A program made the position numbers and the translations under genes. From contig NZ_JAIVFR010000096.1 of NCBI RefSeq assembly GCF_020829685.1, positions 1 to 11,538 of the forward strand: DNA of 11,538 nucleotides. Direction: 5' to 3'. The notes beneath the pieces were generated by a model that was given only the letters and a program-made list of their open reading frames with translations, did not search any database and had not been told where the DNA came from. Shown piece by piece: positions 1-8,091 of the stretch (the first letter of the stretch is position 1; each line of letters opens with the position of its first letter). Origin of the DNA: Nostoc sp. CHAB 5715. GTDB lineage: Bacteria > Cyanobacteriota > Cyanobacteriia > Cyanobacteriales > Nostocaceae.

Positions 1-309
1 CTGGGAGTTTTCCGCATTCAACCATAAAGTATCGAGCCATTCTAGCATTGATTGTGATCGCCCTTTAGGATCTAGCTTCATACCTGCTAAAATTGCTCGG
101 TTAACGCGATCGCTAATCTGACGATTCCATTCTTTTGGAGACACTAAATGCTCATCGTCCACTTTGCGCTTTACTGCATCGACAGGCGTTTTGCCCGTCA
201 GAAGTTTATAGAGTGTAGCTGCCAGTGAATAAATATCGCTATACGCACGAGTTATAGTACCTCTAGCATAAAGTTCAGGAGGCGTAAATCCATCAGAAGT
301 TTCCCTAGT
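1..309 (-). pseudogene. Ser/Thr protein kinase, C-lobe fragment (N-terminal part missing, runs off the window)
   Basis: Read on the minus strand, this stretch is open to the window edge and encodes the C-terminal lobe of a eukaryotic-type Ser/Thr kinase of cyanobacterial type. Visible in order are the activation-segment end GFTPPELYARG (subdomain VIII), the subdomain IX block SDIYSLAATLYKLLTGKTP with its conserved Asp, and a subdomain XI-like GRSQSMLEWL with the late Arg. The N-lobe with its ATP-binding loop and Lys, the HRD catalytic loop and the DFG motif are all absent. Upstream on the minus strand the homology stops at about 300-312 and a TAG stop follows at 348-346. There is no in-frame ATG that could start a kinase. 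The fragment therefore cannot be catalytic as it stands. It points away from the biosynthetic genes, so it is a flanking gene cut by the same rearrangement that truncated the dehydrogenase next to it. The protein continues left of position 1. Confidence 0.8.
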
Positions 310-486
310 TCGGCTTGTAGTAGTGAGTACCCTGTAGAAAGGTATCTACGAGACTCGAAAATTATGGAAATTATTGAAGGTAGTACTCAAATTCAAGAAA
401 TTACCATCGCTGAGTCAGGCTATCAAGATTATCTTCTTTCAAGCTTTTCTACGGGCTTGAAAAATAAACTAGCAGAAAGGATTTAA
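310..486 (+). pseudogene. Acyl-CoA dehydrogenase, C-terminal remnant (FkbI-like by context)
   Basis: The frame ending at TAA 484-486 encodes the typical C-terminus of an acyl-CoA dehydrogenase: an ACSSEYPVERYLRDSKIM block followed by EIIEGSTQIQEITIAE. In the family this is the last helix region, where the Arg-Asp pair and the EG(T/S)xxIQ motif lie close to the FAD and acyl pocket. About 58 residues remain of an enzyme normally near 380. The frame left of about 310 no longer matches the family and reaches a stop at 226-228. The only in-frame ATG is at 364, inside the conserved block. The stop lies 3 nt before the FkbH start, and the FkbH ribosome binding site sits inside this remnant, so the two were probably one operon. 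In methoxymalonyl-ACP pathways an acyl-CoA dehydrogenase (FkbI) oxidises the hydroxyacyl-ACP made by FkbH and FkbK. That role is inferred from neighbourhood only. Confidence 0.8.
476..481 (+). promoter_or_regulatory. Ribosome binding site of the FkbH gene
   Basis: AAAGGA lies 8 nt upstream of the ATG at 490 and within the last codons of the dehydrogenase remnant. It supports the 490 start and translational linkage of the two genes. Confidence 0.6.
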
Positions 487-489
487 GAT

Positions 490-1548
490 ATGATTAGCAC
501 TCAAGAACAGGACGTAAACAGCAAGCAAAAAGACAAGAAAGTTATTAAATGTGTCGTTTGGGATTTAGATAACACCTTGTGGCACGGGGTTTTACTGGAA
601 GATAAACAAGTTTCATTACGAGAAAATATAGTAAATCTTATTCACACTATAGATAGTCGTGGTATCCTACAATCTATAGCAAGTAAAAATGAAAGTGCAA
701 CAGCAATAGCTAAATTAGAAGAATTCGGGTTAAAGGAGTATTTCTTATATCCTCAAATCAATTGGAATTCTAAAGCGTCTTCCATCAAAGAAATTGCTAC
801 ATCACTAAATATTGCTTTAGATGCGATCGCTTTTGTTGATGACCAATTATTTGAACTAGAAGAAGTAAAATTTACCTTACCAGAAATTCTTTGTATAAAT
901 GCCGATGAAATCGGTAATATCTTGGATATGCCTGTGATGAATCCCCGTTTTATTACGGAAGATTCAACAATTAGAAGGTTGATGTATATTAGTGATATAG
1001 AGCGGCAGAATGCAGAGAAAGAATTTGTTGGTACGGCAGACGAATTCTTAGCTACGCTCAATATGAATTTCACAATATCCTTGGCACAAGAAGAAGATTT
1101 ACAACGTGCAGAAGAATTAACATTACGGACTAACCAACTGAATACAACTGGTTATACCTACTCCTATGACGAACTTAATCATTTTCGCCAATCAGGAAAT
1201 CATAAGCTGTTAATTGCAAGCTTGGAAGATAAGTATGGAAGCTACGGGAAAATAGGTTTAGCTCTAATTGAATACCAAACTGATATATGGACAATCAAGC
1301 TTTTGCTGATGTCCTGTCGTGTTATGTCAAGGGGAGTTGGGACAATTATGATGAATCATATTATGAGTCTGGCTCAAAAAAATAATGTCCGTCTTCTGGC
1401 AGAGTTTATACCAAATGACCGCAATAGAATGATGTATATATCTTATAAATTTGCCGATTTTAAAGAAATTGATAAAAATGATGATTTAATTATTTTTGAA
1501 AATGATTTAAGTCGAATTCAGTCTGTCCCTTCATATGTAAATTTTTAA
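490..1548 (+). CDS. fkbH: FkbH-family HAD-type glyceryl transferase/phosphatase
   Basis: FkbH proteins take 1,3-bisphosphoglycerate, move the glyceryl group to an acyl carrier protein and remove phosphate, giving glyceryl-S-ACP for hydroxy- or methoxymalonyl extender units or glycerate starters. The 352-residue length is normal. The N-terminal HAD (class IIIC) domain shows motif I VVWDLDNTLWHG (Asp25, Asp27), motif II IASKN (Ser65), Lys96 in the NWNSK block, and motif IV FVDDQ (Asp118, Asp119). The C-terminal acetyltransferase-like half carries the family block LLMSCRVMSRGVG with Cys276. No catalytic residue appears lost, and this is one of only two genes here that look fully intact. It sits 3 nt after the dehydrogenase remnant and 60 nt before the C-TauD gene. 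Its obligate partner, a stand-alone ACP, is not in the window, nor are FkbK or an O-methyltransferase. Family assignment is firm; which product it fed is not known. Confidence 0.9.
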   Translation: MISTQEQDVNSKQKDKKVIKCVVWDLDNTLWHGVLLEDKQVSLRENIVNLIHTIDSRGILQSIASKNESATAIAKLEEFGLKEYFLYPQINWNSKASSIKEIATSLNIALDAIAFVDDQLFELEEVKFTLPEILCINADEIGNILDMPVMNPRFITEDSTIRRLMYISDIERQNAEKEFVGTADEFLATLNMNFTISLAQEEDLQRAEELTLRTNQLNTTGYTYSYDELNHFRQSGNHKLLIASLEDKYGSYGKIGLALIEYQTDIWTIKLLLMSCRVMSRGVGTIMMNHIMSLAQKNNVRLLAEFIPNDRNRMMYISYKFADFKEIDKNDDLIIFENDLSRIQSVPSYVNF

Positions 1549-1608
1549 GCAATTATTTAAAATATTCTTAACACAATATTGGTAAATGTAATCATTAATG
1601 ATAATATT

Positions 1609-4152
1609 ATGGATAGCAAAGAAGATGAAATTATTAAACGACGTTCTAGACTTTCACCCGCGAAACAAGCAATTTTAGAAAAACGCTTACGGGGTGAGCA
1701 TGAGTCTAATAATCAGAAAATAGTTATTCCTCGCCGTACACACCACAGTCCTACATATCTATCTTTCGCCCAGCAGAGGCTATGGTTTCTTCAACAGCTA
1801 GAACCTCAAAGTTATACTTACAATCATTCTGTGTGTATAACCTTAGAAGGTATTTTAAACTTGGCAATTTTAGAGAATAGTTTTAATGAAATTATAAAAC
1901 GCCATGAAGTTTTGCGAACTAACTTCGAGGCAAGAGAAGGGAAAGATATCGCAATCATTTCTTCCCCAAAATCAGTCAATTTGCCTTTAATTGACATGAG
2001 TGAAATACCCGCAAATCAGCGGGAAACTCAAGTTAATCAACTAGTACTAGCAGAAGCACAGCAACCCTTTGACCTAAACAACGACTTTTTGCTACGAACA
2101 AAAATACTGCTGTTAAGTAAGGAAGAACACTTATTACTGCTAACAATACACCATATCGCTTTTGACGGTTGGTCAATTGGTATATTTTTTCAAGAGTTTT
2201 CCACACTTTATAATGCTTTCAGTATAGGAAAACCTTCACCTCTAGCACAATTGCCGATTCAGTATGCAGACTTCACTTCCTGGCAAAGTAACTGGTTACA
2301 AGGGGAGATCGTGGAGAAACAGTTATCTTACTGGAAACACCAACTTGCTAACTTAGCTATCCTTGAATTACCTACCGACTATCCTCGTCCTGAAGTCCGA
2401 ACTTTTCTCGGTACTAAGCAACATCTAGAACTAGCAAAAGAACTTTGCGAAGAAATCAAAGCGCTTAGTAATCGGGAGGGTGTCACTTTATTTATGACTC
2501 TACTAGCAGCATTTAAGACTTTGATGCATTACTATGCAAAGCAGGATGATATTGTTATTGGTACTGATGTTGCTAACCGTAGTTTACCTGAGACAAAAAA
2601 AATTATTGGCTTTTTTGTCAATCAGCTTGTATTACGTACAAACCTATCTGGTGACCCAACATTTCAAGAATTGTTGAAACGTATTAGTGCAGTAACTTTG
2701 GCTGCTTACGATCATCAGGATATGCCATTTGACCAACTGGTATTAGCCCTGAAGCCAGAACGAGATTTGAAGCGTACACCTCTGTTTCAACATAAGTTTG
2801 TTCTACAAAATACCCCGAAACACTCACTAGAGCTAGAGGATCTTAAGTCGAAAGTCAAATATATTGATAATAGTACAGCTAAATTTGATTTACTATTTAA
2901 TATTAGCGAGACAGAACAAGGCTTGATTGGCACTTTAGAGTACAGCACAGACTTATTTAATGCTTCTACAATCGCTAAATTTATTAAAAATTATGAAATA
3001 ATTTTGGGTGCCGTTGTTGCCCAACCGAATATTAAACTTACAGCCATAAGAGAAACACTGGCAGCAGCAGATAAACAGAGGCAAAATTCCAAACAACAGG
3101 AATTTCAACAAGTACGTAGCCAAAAATTTAAAGCATTTAAATTTCAACAAAAATCTACAGTGATTAACGTATCCCAACAAGAATTAATTACAGAATCTTT
3201 CTTGCAATCAGATGTAAATTTACCTTTAGTGATTACATCTAAATTCAGCGATGTGAATTTACCAATTTGGGCTGATAAAAATCAAGAATTCATCATCAAT
3301 AACTTGTTGAAATATGGAGGAATTTTATTTAGGGGTTTTACTGTTAAGCAAAAAGAGGATTTTGAGCAATTCGTTAGCGCCGTATGTCCTCAATTAATGC
3401 CTTATACAGAATCTTCTACTCCTCGTACTAAGTTAAGCGAAAAAGTTTATACTTCTACTGAATTTCCCGCAGATCAAACCATTGCCTTACATAATGAATC
3501 ATCCTATGCCAGTACCTATCCGATGAAGATATGGTTTTGCTGCATTGAACCAGCAAGTCAAGGAGGAGAAACTCCAATTGCGGATGTGAGAAAAGTATTT
3601 CAACGTATTCACCCTCGTATTAGAGAACGCTTTCAAGAAAAAGGGTGGATGTTAGTTCGTAACTATGGCAATGGATTTGGTTTACCTTGGCAGAAAGTCT
3701 TTCATACAACAGATAAAGCTGTGATGGAAGAGTATTGCTGTAATGCTAGCATTCAGGTTGAGTGGAAAAATAATAACCGTTTAAGAACTCGTCAAATTCG
3801 TCCAGCCATAGCACAACATCCAAAAACCGGCGAAATCGTTTGGTTTAATCATGTTGTCTTTTGGCATGTGTCGAGTTTACAAACACAATTTAGAGAAAAC
3901 TTTTTAAGAGAATTTACAGAAGATGATTTACCCTACAATACTTTTTATGGAGATGGTTCTCCTATTGAAGACTCAGTGATTGCCGAGATTCGTGAAGCTT
4001 ATCAAAAAGCAAAAATTATTTATCCTTGGTGTAAAGGGGATATATTAATGCTAGATAATATGTTAACAGCCCACGGACGTAATCCTTACTCTGGTTATCG
4101 AAATATTTTAACTGCAATGGGTGAGCCTTTTAAACAAAAGATGATTTCATGA
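1609..4152 (+). CDS. Condensation domain fused to TauD/SyrP-type Fe(II)/2-oxoglutarate hydroxylase
   Basis: This protein has 847 residues from ATG 1609; a TTG at 1579 would add ten, and neither start has a clear ribosome binding site. I prefer 1609 because MDSKEDEIIKRRSRLSPAK matches the usual N-terminal lead of cyanobacterial NRPS proteins. Residues ~42-490 are a complete condensation domain opening with LSFAQQRLWFLQQL, with an intact HHIAFDG (181-187), the late DMPFDQLV block and no carrier or adenylation domain. A ~35-residue Gln/Lys-rich linker follows. Residues ~525-840 are a TauD-family oxygenase with the HxE iron ligands His628 and Glu630 (LHNESSY), GGETPIADVR, the distal His822 (DNMLTAHGRNPY) and Arg831 for 2-oxoglutarate. 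HxE rather than HxD is the pattern of clavaminate synthase, VioC and SyrP-like enzymes. The likely job is peptide bond formation plus beta-hydroxylation of the residue loaded on the next protein. It appears intact and is separated from that gene by 47 nt. Confidence 0.88.
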   Translation: MDSKEDEIIKRRSRLSPAKQAILEKRLRGEHESNNQKIVIPRRTHHSPTYLSFAQQRLWFLQQLEPQSYTYNHSVCITLEGILNLAILENSFNEIIKRHEVLRTNFEAREGKDIAIISSPKSVNLPLIDMSEIPANQRETQVNQLVLAEAQQPFDLNNDFLLRTKILLLSKEEHLLLLTIHHIAFDGWSIGIFFQEFSTLYNAFSIGKPSPLAQLPIQYADFTSWQSNWLQGEIVEKQLSYWKHQLANLAILELPTDYPRPEVRTFLGTKQHLELAKELCEEIKALSNREGVTLFMTLLAAFKTLMHYYAKQDDIVIGTDVANRSLPETKKIIGFFVNQLVLRTNLSGDPTFQELLKRISAVTLAAYDHQDMPFDQLVLALKPERDLKRTPLFQHKFVLQNTPKHSLELEDLKSKVKYIDNSTAKFDLLFNISETEQGLIGTLEYSTDLFNASTIAKFIKNYEIILGAVVAQPNIKLTAIRETLAAADKQRQNSKQQEFQQVRSQKFKAFKFQQKSTVINVSQQELITESFLQSDVNLPLVITSKFSDVNLPIWADKNQEFIINNLLKYGGILFRGFTVKQKEDFEQFVSAVCPQLMPYTESSTPRTKLSEKVYTSTEFPADQTIALHNESSYASTYPMKIWFCCIEPASQGGETPIADVRKVFQRIHPRIRERFQEKGWMLVRNYGNGFGLPWQKVFHTTDKAVMEEYCCNASIQVEWKNNNRLRTRQIRPAIAQHPKTGEIVWFNHVVFWHVSSLQTQFRENFLREFTEDDLPYNTFYGDGSPIEDSVIAEIREAYQKAKIIYPWCKGDILMLDNMLTAHGRNPYSGYRNILTAMGEPFKQKMIS

Positions 4153-4185
4153 GCTTTCCATACCATAAGTGTTTTTAATTATTTT

Positions 4186-4189
4186 GAGG
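4186..4189 (+). promoter_or_regulatory. Ribosome binding site of the first NRPS
   Basis: GAGG lies 10 nt before ATG 4200, in an otherwise AT-rich 47-nt gap with no terminator-like hairpin seen. It supports the 4200 start. Confidence 0.5.
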
Positions 4190-4199
4190 TCTATATATT

Positions 4200-7100
4200 A
4201 TGAGTAATTCATCAATTACTGGGTTTGAACTTTCGCCACAACAAAAACATTTATGGCTGTTACAACAAGAAACAAATAGCTTTCCATATCGTTCTTATTG
4301 TCAAGTAGAGATTACAGGTAATTTAAAGATTGAAAATTTAAAAACTGCTTTGCATAGCGTTATCAAGAAACATAAAATTCTTAGCACAATATTTAGTTAT
4401 TTACCAGGAATGAATATTCCATTACAAGTAATTGAGAATGATGTAAATTTATTAATACAAGAACATGACTTCAGGTCAATTCAGCCTGAAAAACAAAAGA
4501 ATGCTGTTGAATTACTTATAGAATCTGCTAAACAGCAAATTTTTGATTTTGAGAAATCGTCCCCATTACAGGTATCTCTAGCTATTCTGTCAGCATCTAA
4601 ATATGTATTGCTATTAAATTTACCTAGTTTATATATAGATGCCACCTCACTGAATAACTTAGTAGTAGAAATAAGTCGTGCTTACACTGGAAGTTTACCT
4701 GATGAGGAACCAGTACAATATATAGTTTTCTCAGATTGGCAAAATGAATTATTAGAATCAGAAGAAGCGGAAATTGGTAGAGAATATTGGCGACAAAAAG
4801 ATATCGTCTATATTTTCGACTTAAAACTTCCCAATGAGAAAATATTGTCTGGTAAAATTCAATTTGAACCGCAAATTTTCACTCATATAATTCCAAATGA
4901 TTTAACCTCAAAAATAACCACAATTGTCGAAAAATTTAAGACTACTGAATCAACCTTATTACTAACATGTTGGCAAATATTACTATGGCGTTTGACCAAT
5001 GTGTCAAATATTATTGTTGGTACTAATTGTGATGGCAGATCGGAAGAAGAGCTTCAAGAAATGCTGGGGCTATTTGCAAAATATGTACCAGTAAATTGCC
5101 ATCTCAAAAAGACTTTAAAATTTTACGAAGTTTTGCAGAATATAACTCTTACCCACAATCAAGCATCTCAAATGTCAGTGCTGCTGACTCAACAGCATTT
5201 AATTGCAGATTTAGATATAAATGCAATTCAAGTAGTTTGTATAGATAGTGATTGGCAAGTCATAAACCAACAAAAAACCGAAAATCCAACAATAACAACA
5301 ACCGAATTAAATTTAGCATATGTTATTTACACTTCCGGTTCCACTGGTAAACCCAAAGGTACTCTAATTCCCCATCAAGGATTAGTTAACTACTTAAGTT
5401 GGTGTACTCAAGCATACGCAGTAGAACAAGGAGTAGGGACTTTAGTTCACTCACCTTTGGGTTTTGACCTAACAATTACTAGTCTTTTGTCTCCTTTATT
5501 CGTTGGTCGTACAGTCGAATTATTATCAGAAGAACAAGTCATTGAAAACCTTTCTCAAGCTTTGGCGAAAAGCTCGAATTTAAGTTTGGTGAAAATTACC
5601 CCCGCTCACTTGGAGTTGCTTAAGCAACAGTTATCTAAAGAAGATATAGCAAATAAAACAAGAGCTTTTATTATTGGTGGAGAAAATTTATTAGCTGAAA
5701 GCATCACTTTCTGGCAAGATGTAACTCCAGATACGATATTAGTAAACGAATACGGCCCTACAGAGACTGTGGTAGGCTGCTGTGTTTATCAGGTTCCAGT
5801 CGGTAAACATTCTTCAGGTTCCATACCTATTGGTAAGCCAATTGCTAATACCCAATTGTATATTTTAGACGAATCTTTGCAACCAGTACCAATGGGTGTA
5901 CCTGGTGAATTGCACATTGGTGGACTAGGATTGGCTAGAGGTTATCTAAATCAAGCTGAATTAACTGCCCTTAAATTTATTCCCAATCCCTTCAGCAACA
6001 AAAAGGGCGATCGCCTTTACAAAACAGGCGATCTAGTACGCTATTTGCAAAGTGGAGATATTGAGTATATAGGTAGAATTGACAACCAAATCAAAATTCG
6101 AGGATACCGCATTGAATTAGGGGAAATTGAAGCGATTATAAGTCAACATCCCGTAGTGAAAGAGACTGTAGTTATAGTTAGCGAGGAATCGGTAAATTCT
6201 CAACGAATAGTTGCCTATATTGTTCCTAAAAAAGAACAAACACTGGAAATTACTGGATTACGTAGCTTTTTGGAGTCGAAGTTGCCAAGCTACATGGTAC
6301 CAGCAGCTTTTGTGAAATTGGAGGCGCTACCACTTACACCCAATGGTAAGGTTGATCGCAAAGCACTACCCTTACCTGATAAAATATGTCCAGAACTCGA
6401 AGACAATTTTGTTGAACCACAGACGACGGTTGAAAAACAGTTAGCTGCTATTTGGGCAGAAGTATTAGGTATAGAAAATATAGGTGTAAATGACAATTTT
6501 TTTAGATTAGGTGGAGATTCTATCCTTAGCCTTCAAGTAATATTTAAAGCAAATCAAGTGGGATTTAACCTGACTTCTAAGCAATTATTTCAACATCAAA
6601 CAATTGCTCAACTGGCGGCGATCGCGGGAACAACTAGAAAAATCCAAGCTGAACAGATGGCAGTGACTGGTTTGCTAGAACTAATACCCATTCAACACTG
6701 GTTTTTTGAACAAAAGCAACCGGAACCACACCACTGGAATCAAGCTGTATTTTTAGAAAGCAAGCAGAAAATTGACCCTGTAATCTTAGAGGAAGTCGTA
6801 GAGTCTCTACAAAAACATCATGATGTTTTACGTTTACGATTTATACAGAAGGAATTTAGTACTCAAGCACTTATAGTTAGTCCTGATGATGCCATACCAC
6901 TGGTATGCTTCGATTTTTCAGCACTACCAGAAGATAAACACAAGGCAGCAATAGAAGCAGTAGCCAATAAATTGCAAGCTAGCTTAAACCTATCACAAGG
7001 ACCATTGTTCCGAGTTGCCCTGTTTAATTTAGGTGAAAACCAAGCACAACGTTTGCTTTGGATTATTCATCATTTAGCAGTTGATGGTGTCTCTTGGCGA

Positions 7101-8090
7101 ATTTTAATTGAAGATTTTAAAATAGCTTACCAGCAAATTATTCAAGGCAAAGAAATAGATTTGCCACTCAAAACAACTTCTTATAAAGAATGGTCTAGCT
7201 GTCTACACAAATATGCACAATCTTCAGCACTCCTTTCAGAGTTAGACTTTTGGCTGACAACACAATATCAATCGATTTCGCCTATACCAAGAGATTTTCC
7301 TGGTGGAAATAATATAGAAGAAACCACTTCTATTGTATCAGTATCACTGTCTTTGGAAGAAACTCAAAGTTTGCTGCAACAAGTGCCAGCAGCTTACCGA
7401 ACACAAATTAATGATGTATTTTTAACAGCACTGATACTAACGTTTAACCAGTGGACGGGAGAAGATTCTTTACTAATTGACTTGGAAGGACATGGACGAG
7501 AAGAAATCTTCGAGGACGTGGATTTATCAAGAACTGTGGGTTGGTTCACAACAATTTTCCCAGTGCATCTACATCTTAAAAATGGCAACGATCTAGGAAA
7601 AGCTTTGAAGTCAATTAAAGAGCAGGTGCGAGCAATTCCAAATCGAGGTATTGGCTATGGATTATTGCGCTATCTTAGTCAGGATAAGAAAATAAGCGAA
7701 CAATCTTCCTTGTCAAATGCTGAAGTGGCTTTCAACTATTTAGGACAATTTGATCAGGTTTTACCAGAATCATCTTTATTTAGGTTGGCGCAAGAATCGA
7801 GTGGTTCTGCTCGTAGTTCGCAAAGTAAACGAACTCACTTACTAGAAATTAATGGTGGTATTTATCAGGGAAATCTGGAAATAAGTTGGTCTTACAGTAA
7901 CAAGTTGCATCGACAAACAACTATTGAGGTACTTGCTCAAAACTTTGTTGAGACACTGCGATCGCTGATTGCTCACTGTGAGTCTCTAGATGCAGGTGGT
8001 TTTACCCCTTCCGATTTCGCTGAGTTTAAGCAAAGCCAATGGGGTCAGGCCGATCTCGATGCCATTGCAACAGCAATAGGAGATATTTGA
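4200..8090 (+). CDS. NRPS: degenerate C-like, A (Asn/Asp type), T and epimerization domains; internal C/A deletion
   Basis: This 1296-residue synthetase has domains in this order. Residues ~10-325 are a condensation-like domain in which HHxxxDG is replaced by PSLYIDA (142-148). Residues ~326-720 are an adenylation domain with A3 YTSGSTGKPKG (377), A5 NEYGPTE (Tyr518), A7 LYKTGDLVRY, A8 GRIDNQIKIRGYRIELGE and A10 NGKVDRKAL (Lys717). The carrier domain has phosphopantetheine Ser774 in LGGDSI, the form usual before an epimerase. Residues ~825-1270 are an epimerization domain with HHLAVDG (957-963), EGHGRE, VGWFT and NYLGQFD (1179). The C-terminus (GGFTPSDF onward) resembles a donor docking segment. 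My reading of the specificity pocket is D-L-T-K-I-G-E-V-G-K, close to Asn codes, with Asp next. The odd part is residue ~326: the C-like domain breaks off after LTHNQASQ and the chain continues directly with SVLLTQQHL, so adenylation motifs A1 and A2 are missing. Adenylation activity is therefore doubtful despite the open frame. Confidence 0.88.
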   Translation: MSNSSITGFELSPQQKHLWLLQQETNSFPYRSYCQVEITGNLKIENLKTALHSVIKKHKILSTIFSYLPGMNIPLQVIENDVNLLIQEHDFRSIQPEKQKNAVELLIESAKQQIFDFEKSSPLQVSLAILSASKYVLLLNLPSLYIDATSLNNLVVEISRAYTGSLPDEEPVQYIVFSDWQNELLESEEAEIGREYWRQKDIVYIFDLKLPNEKILSGKIQFEPQIFTHIIPNDLTSKITTIVEKFKTTESTLLLTCWQILLWRLTNVSNIIVGTNCDGRSEEELQEMLGLFAKYVPVNCHLKKTLKFYEVLQNITLTHNQASQMSVLLTQQHLIADLDINAIQVVCIDSDWQVINQQKTENPTITTTELNLAYVIYTSGSTGKPKGTLIPHQGLVNYLSWCTQAYAVEQGVGTLVHSPLGFDLTITSLLSPLFVGRTVELLSEEQVIENLSQALAKSSNLSLVKITPAHLELLKQQLSKEDIANKTRAFIIGGENLLAESITFWQDVTPDTILVNEYGPTETVVGCCVYQVPVGKHSSGSIPIGKPIANTQLYILDESLQPVPMGVPGELHIGGLGLARGYLNQAELTALKFIPNPFSNKKGDRLYKTGDLVRYLQSGDIEYIGRIDNQIKIRGYRIELGEIEAIISQHPVVKETVVIVSEESVNSQRIVAYIVPKKEQTLEITGLRSFLESKLPSYMVPAAFVKLEALPLTPNGKVDRKALPLPDKICPELEDNFVEPQTTVEKQLAAIWAEVLGIENIGVNDNFFRLGGDSILSLQVIFKANQVGFNLTSKQLFQHQTIAQLAAIAGTTRKIQAEQMAVTGLLELIPIQHWFFEQKQPEPHHWNQAVFLESKQKIDPVILEEVVESLQKHHDVLRLRFIQKEFSTQALIVSPDDAIPLVCFDFSALPEDKHKAAIEAVANKLQASLNLSQGPLFRVALFNLGENQAQRLLWIIHHLAVDGVSWRILIEDFKIAYQQIIQGKEIDLPLKTTSYKEWSSCLHKYAQSSALLSELDFWLTTQYQSISPIPRDFPGGNNIEETTSIVSVSLSLEETQSLLQQVPAAYRTQINDVFLTALILTFNQWTGEDSLLIDLEGHGREEIFEDVDLSRTVGWFTTIFPVHLHLKNGNDLGKALKSIKEQVRAIPNRGIGYGLLRYLSQDKKISEQSSLSNAEVAFNYLGQFDQVLPESSLFRLAQESSGSARSSQSKRTHLLEINGGIYQGNLEISWSYSNKLHRQTTIEVLAQNFVETLRSLIAHCESLDAGGFTPSDFAEFKQSQWGQADLDAIATAIGDI
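8078..8082 (+). promoter_or_regulatory. Ribosome binding site of the second NRPS, inside the end of the first
   Basis: AGGAG lies 9 nt before ATG 8092. The preceding TGA (8088-8090) is separated from that ATG by one base, so the two NRPS genes are translationally coupled. Confidence 0.7.
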
Positions 8091-8091
8091 T

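Noticed and set aside
753..1073. Minus-strand ORF of 106 codons inside the FkbH gene
   Set aside because: It overlaps a well-supported family gene and its translation shows no domain; it is a reading-frame shadow.
1579..1608. TTG at 1579 as the start of the C-TauD gene
   Set aside because: TTG is a rare start, there is no ribosome binding site before it, and the ATG at 1609 begins the usual NRPS N-terminal lead. It cannot be fully excluded.
2953..3180. Minus-strand ORF inside the C-TauD linker
   Set aside because: The Cys/Phe-rich translation is what an AT-rich antisense frame gives, and no ribosome binding site or motif supports it.
4230..5170. Degenerate C-like domain as a heterocyclization (Cy) domain
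   Set aside because: Cy domains carry DxxxxD in place of HHxxxDG; the motif here is PSLYIDA, with no second Asp in the right place.
6660..8070. C-terminal domain of the first NRPS as a second condensation domain
   Set aside because: EGHGRE, VGWFT and NYLGQFD, the GGDS carrier before it and the docking-like C-terminus identify it as an epimerization domain.
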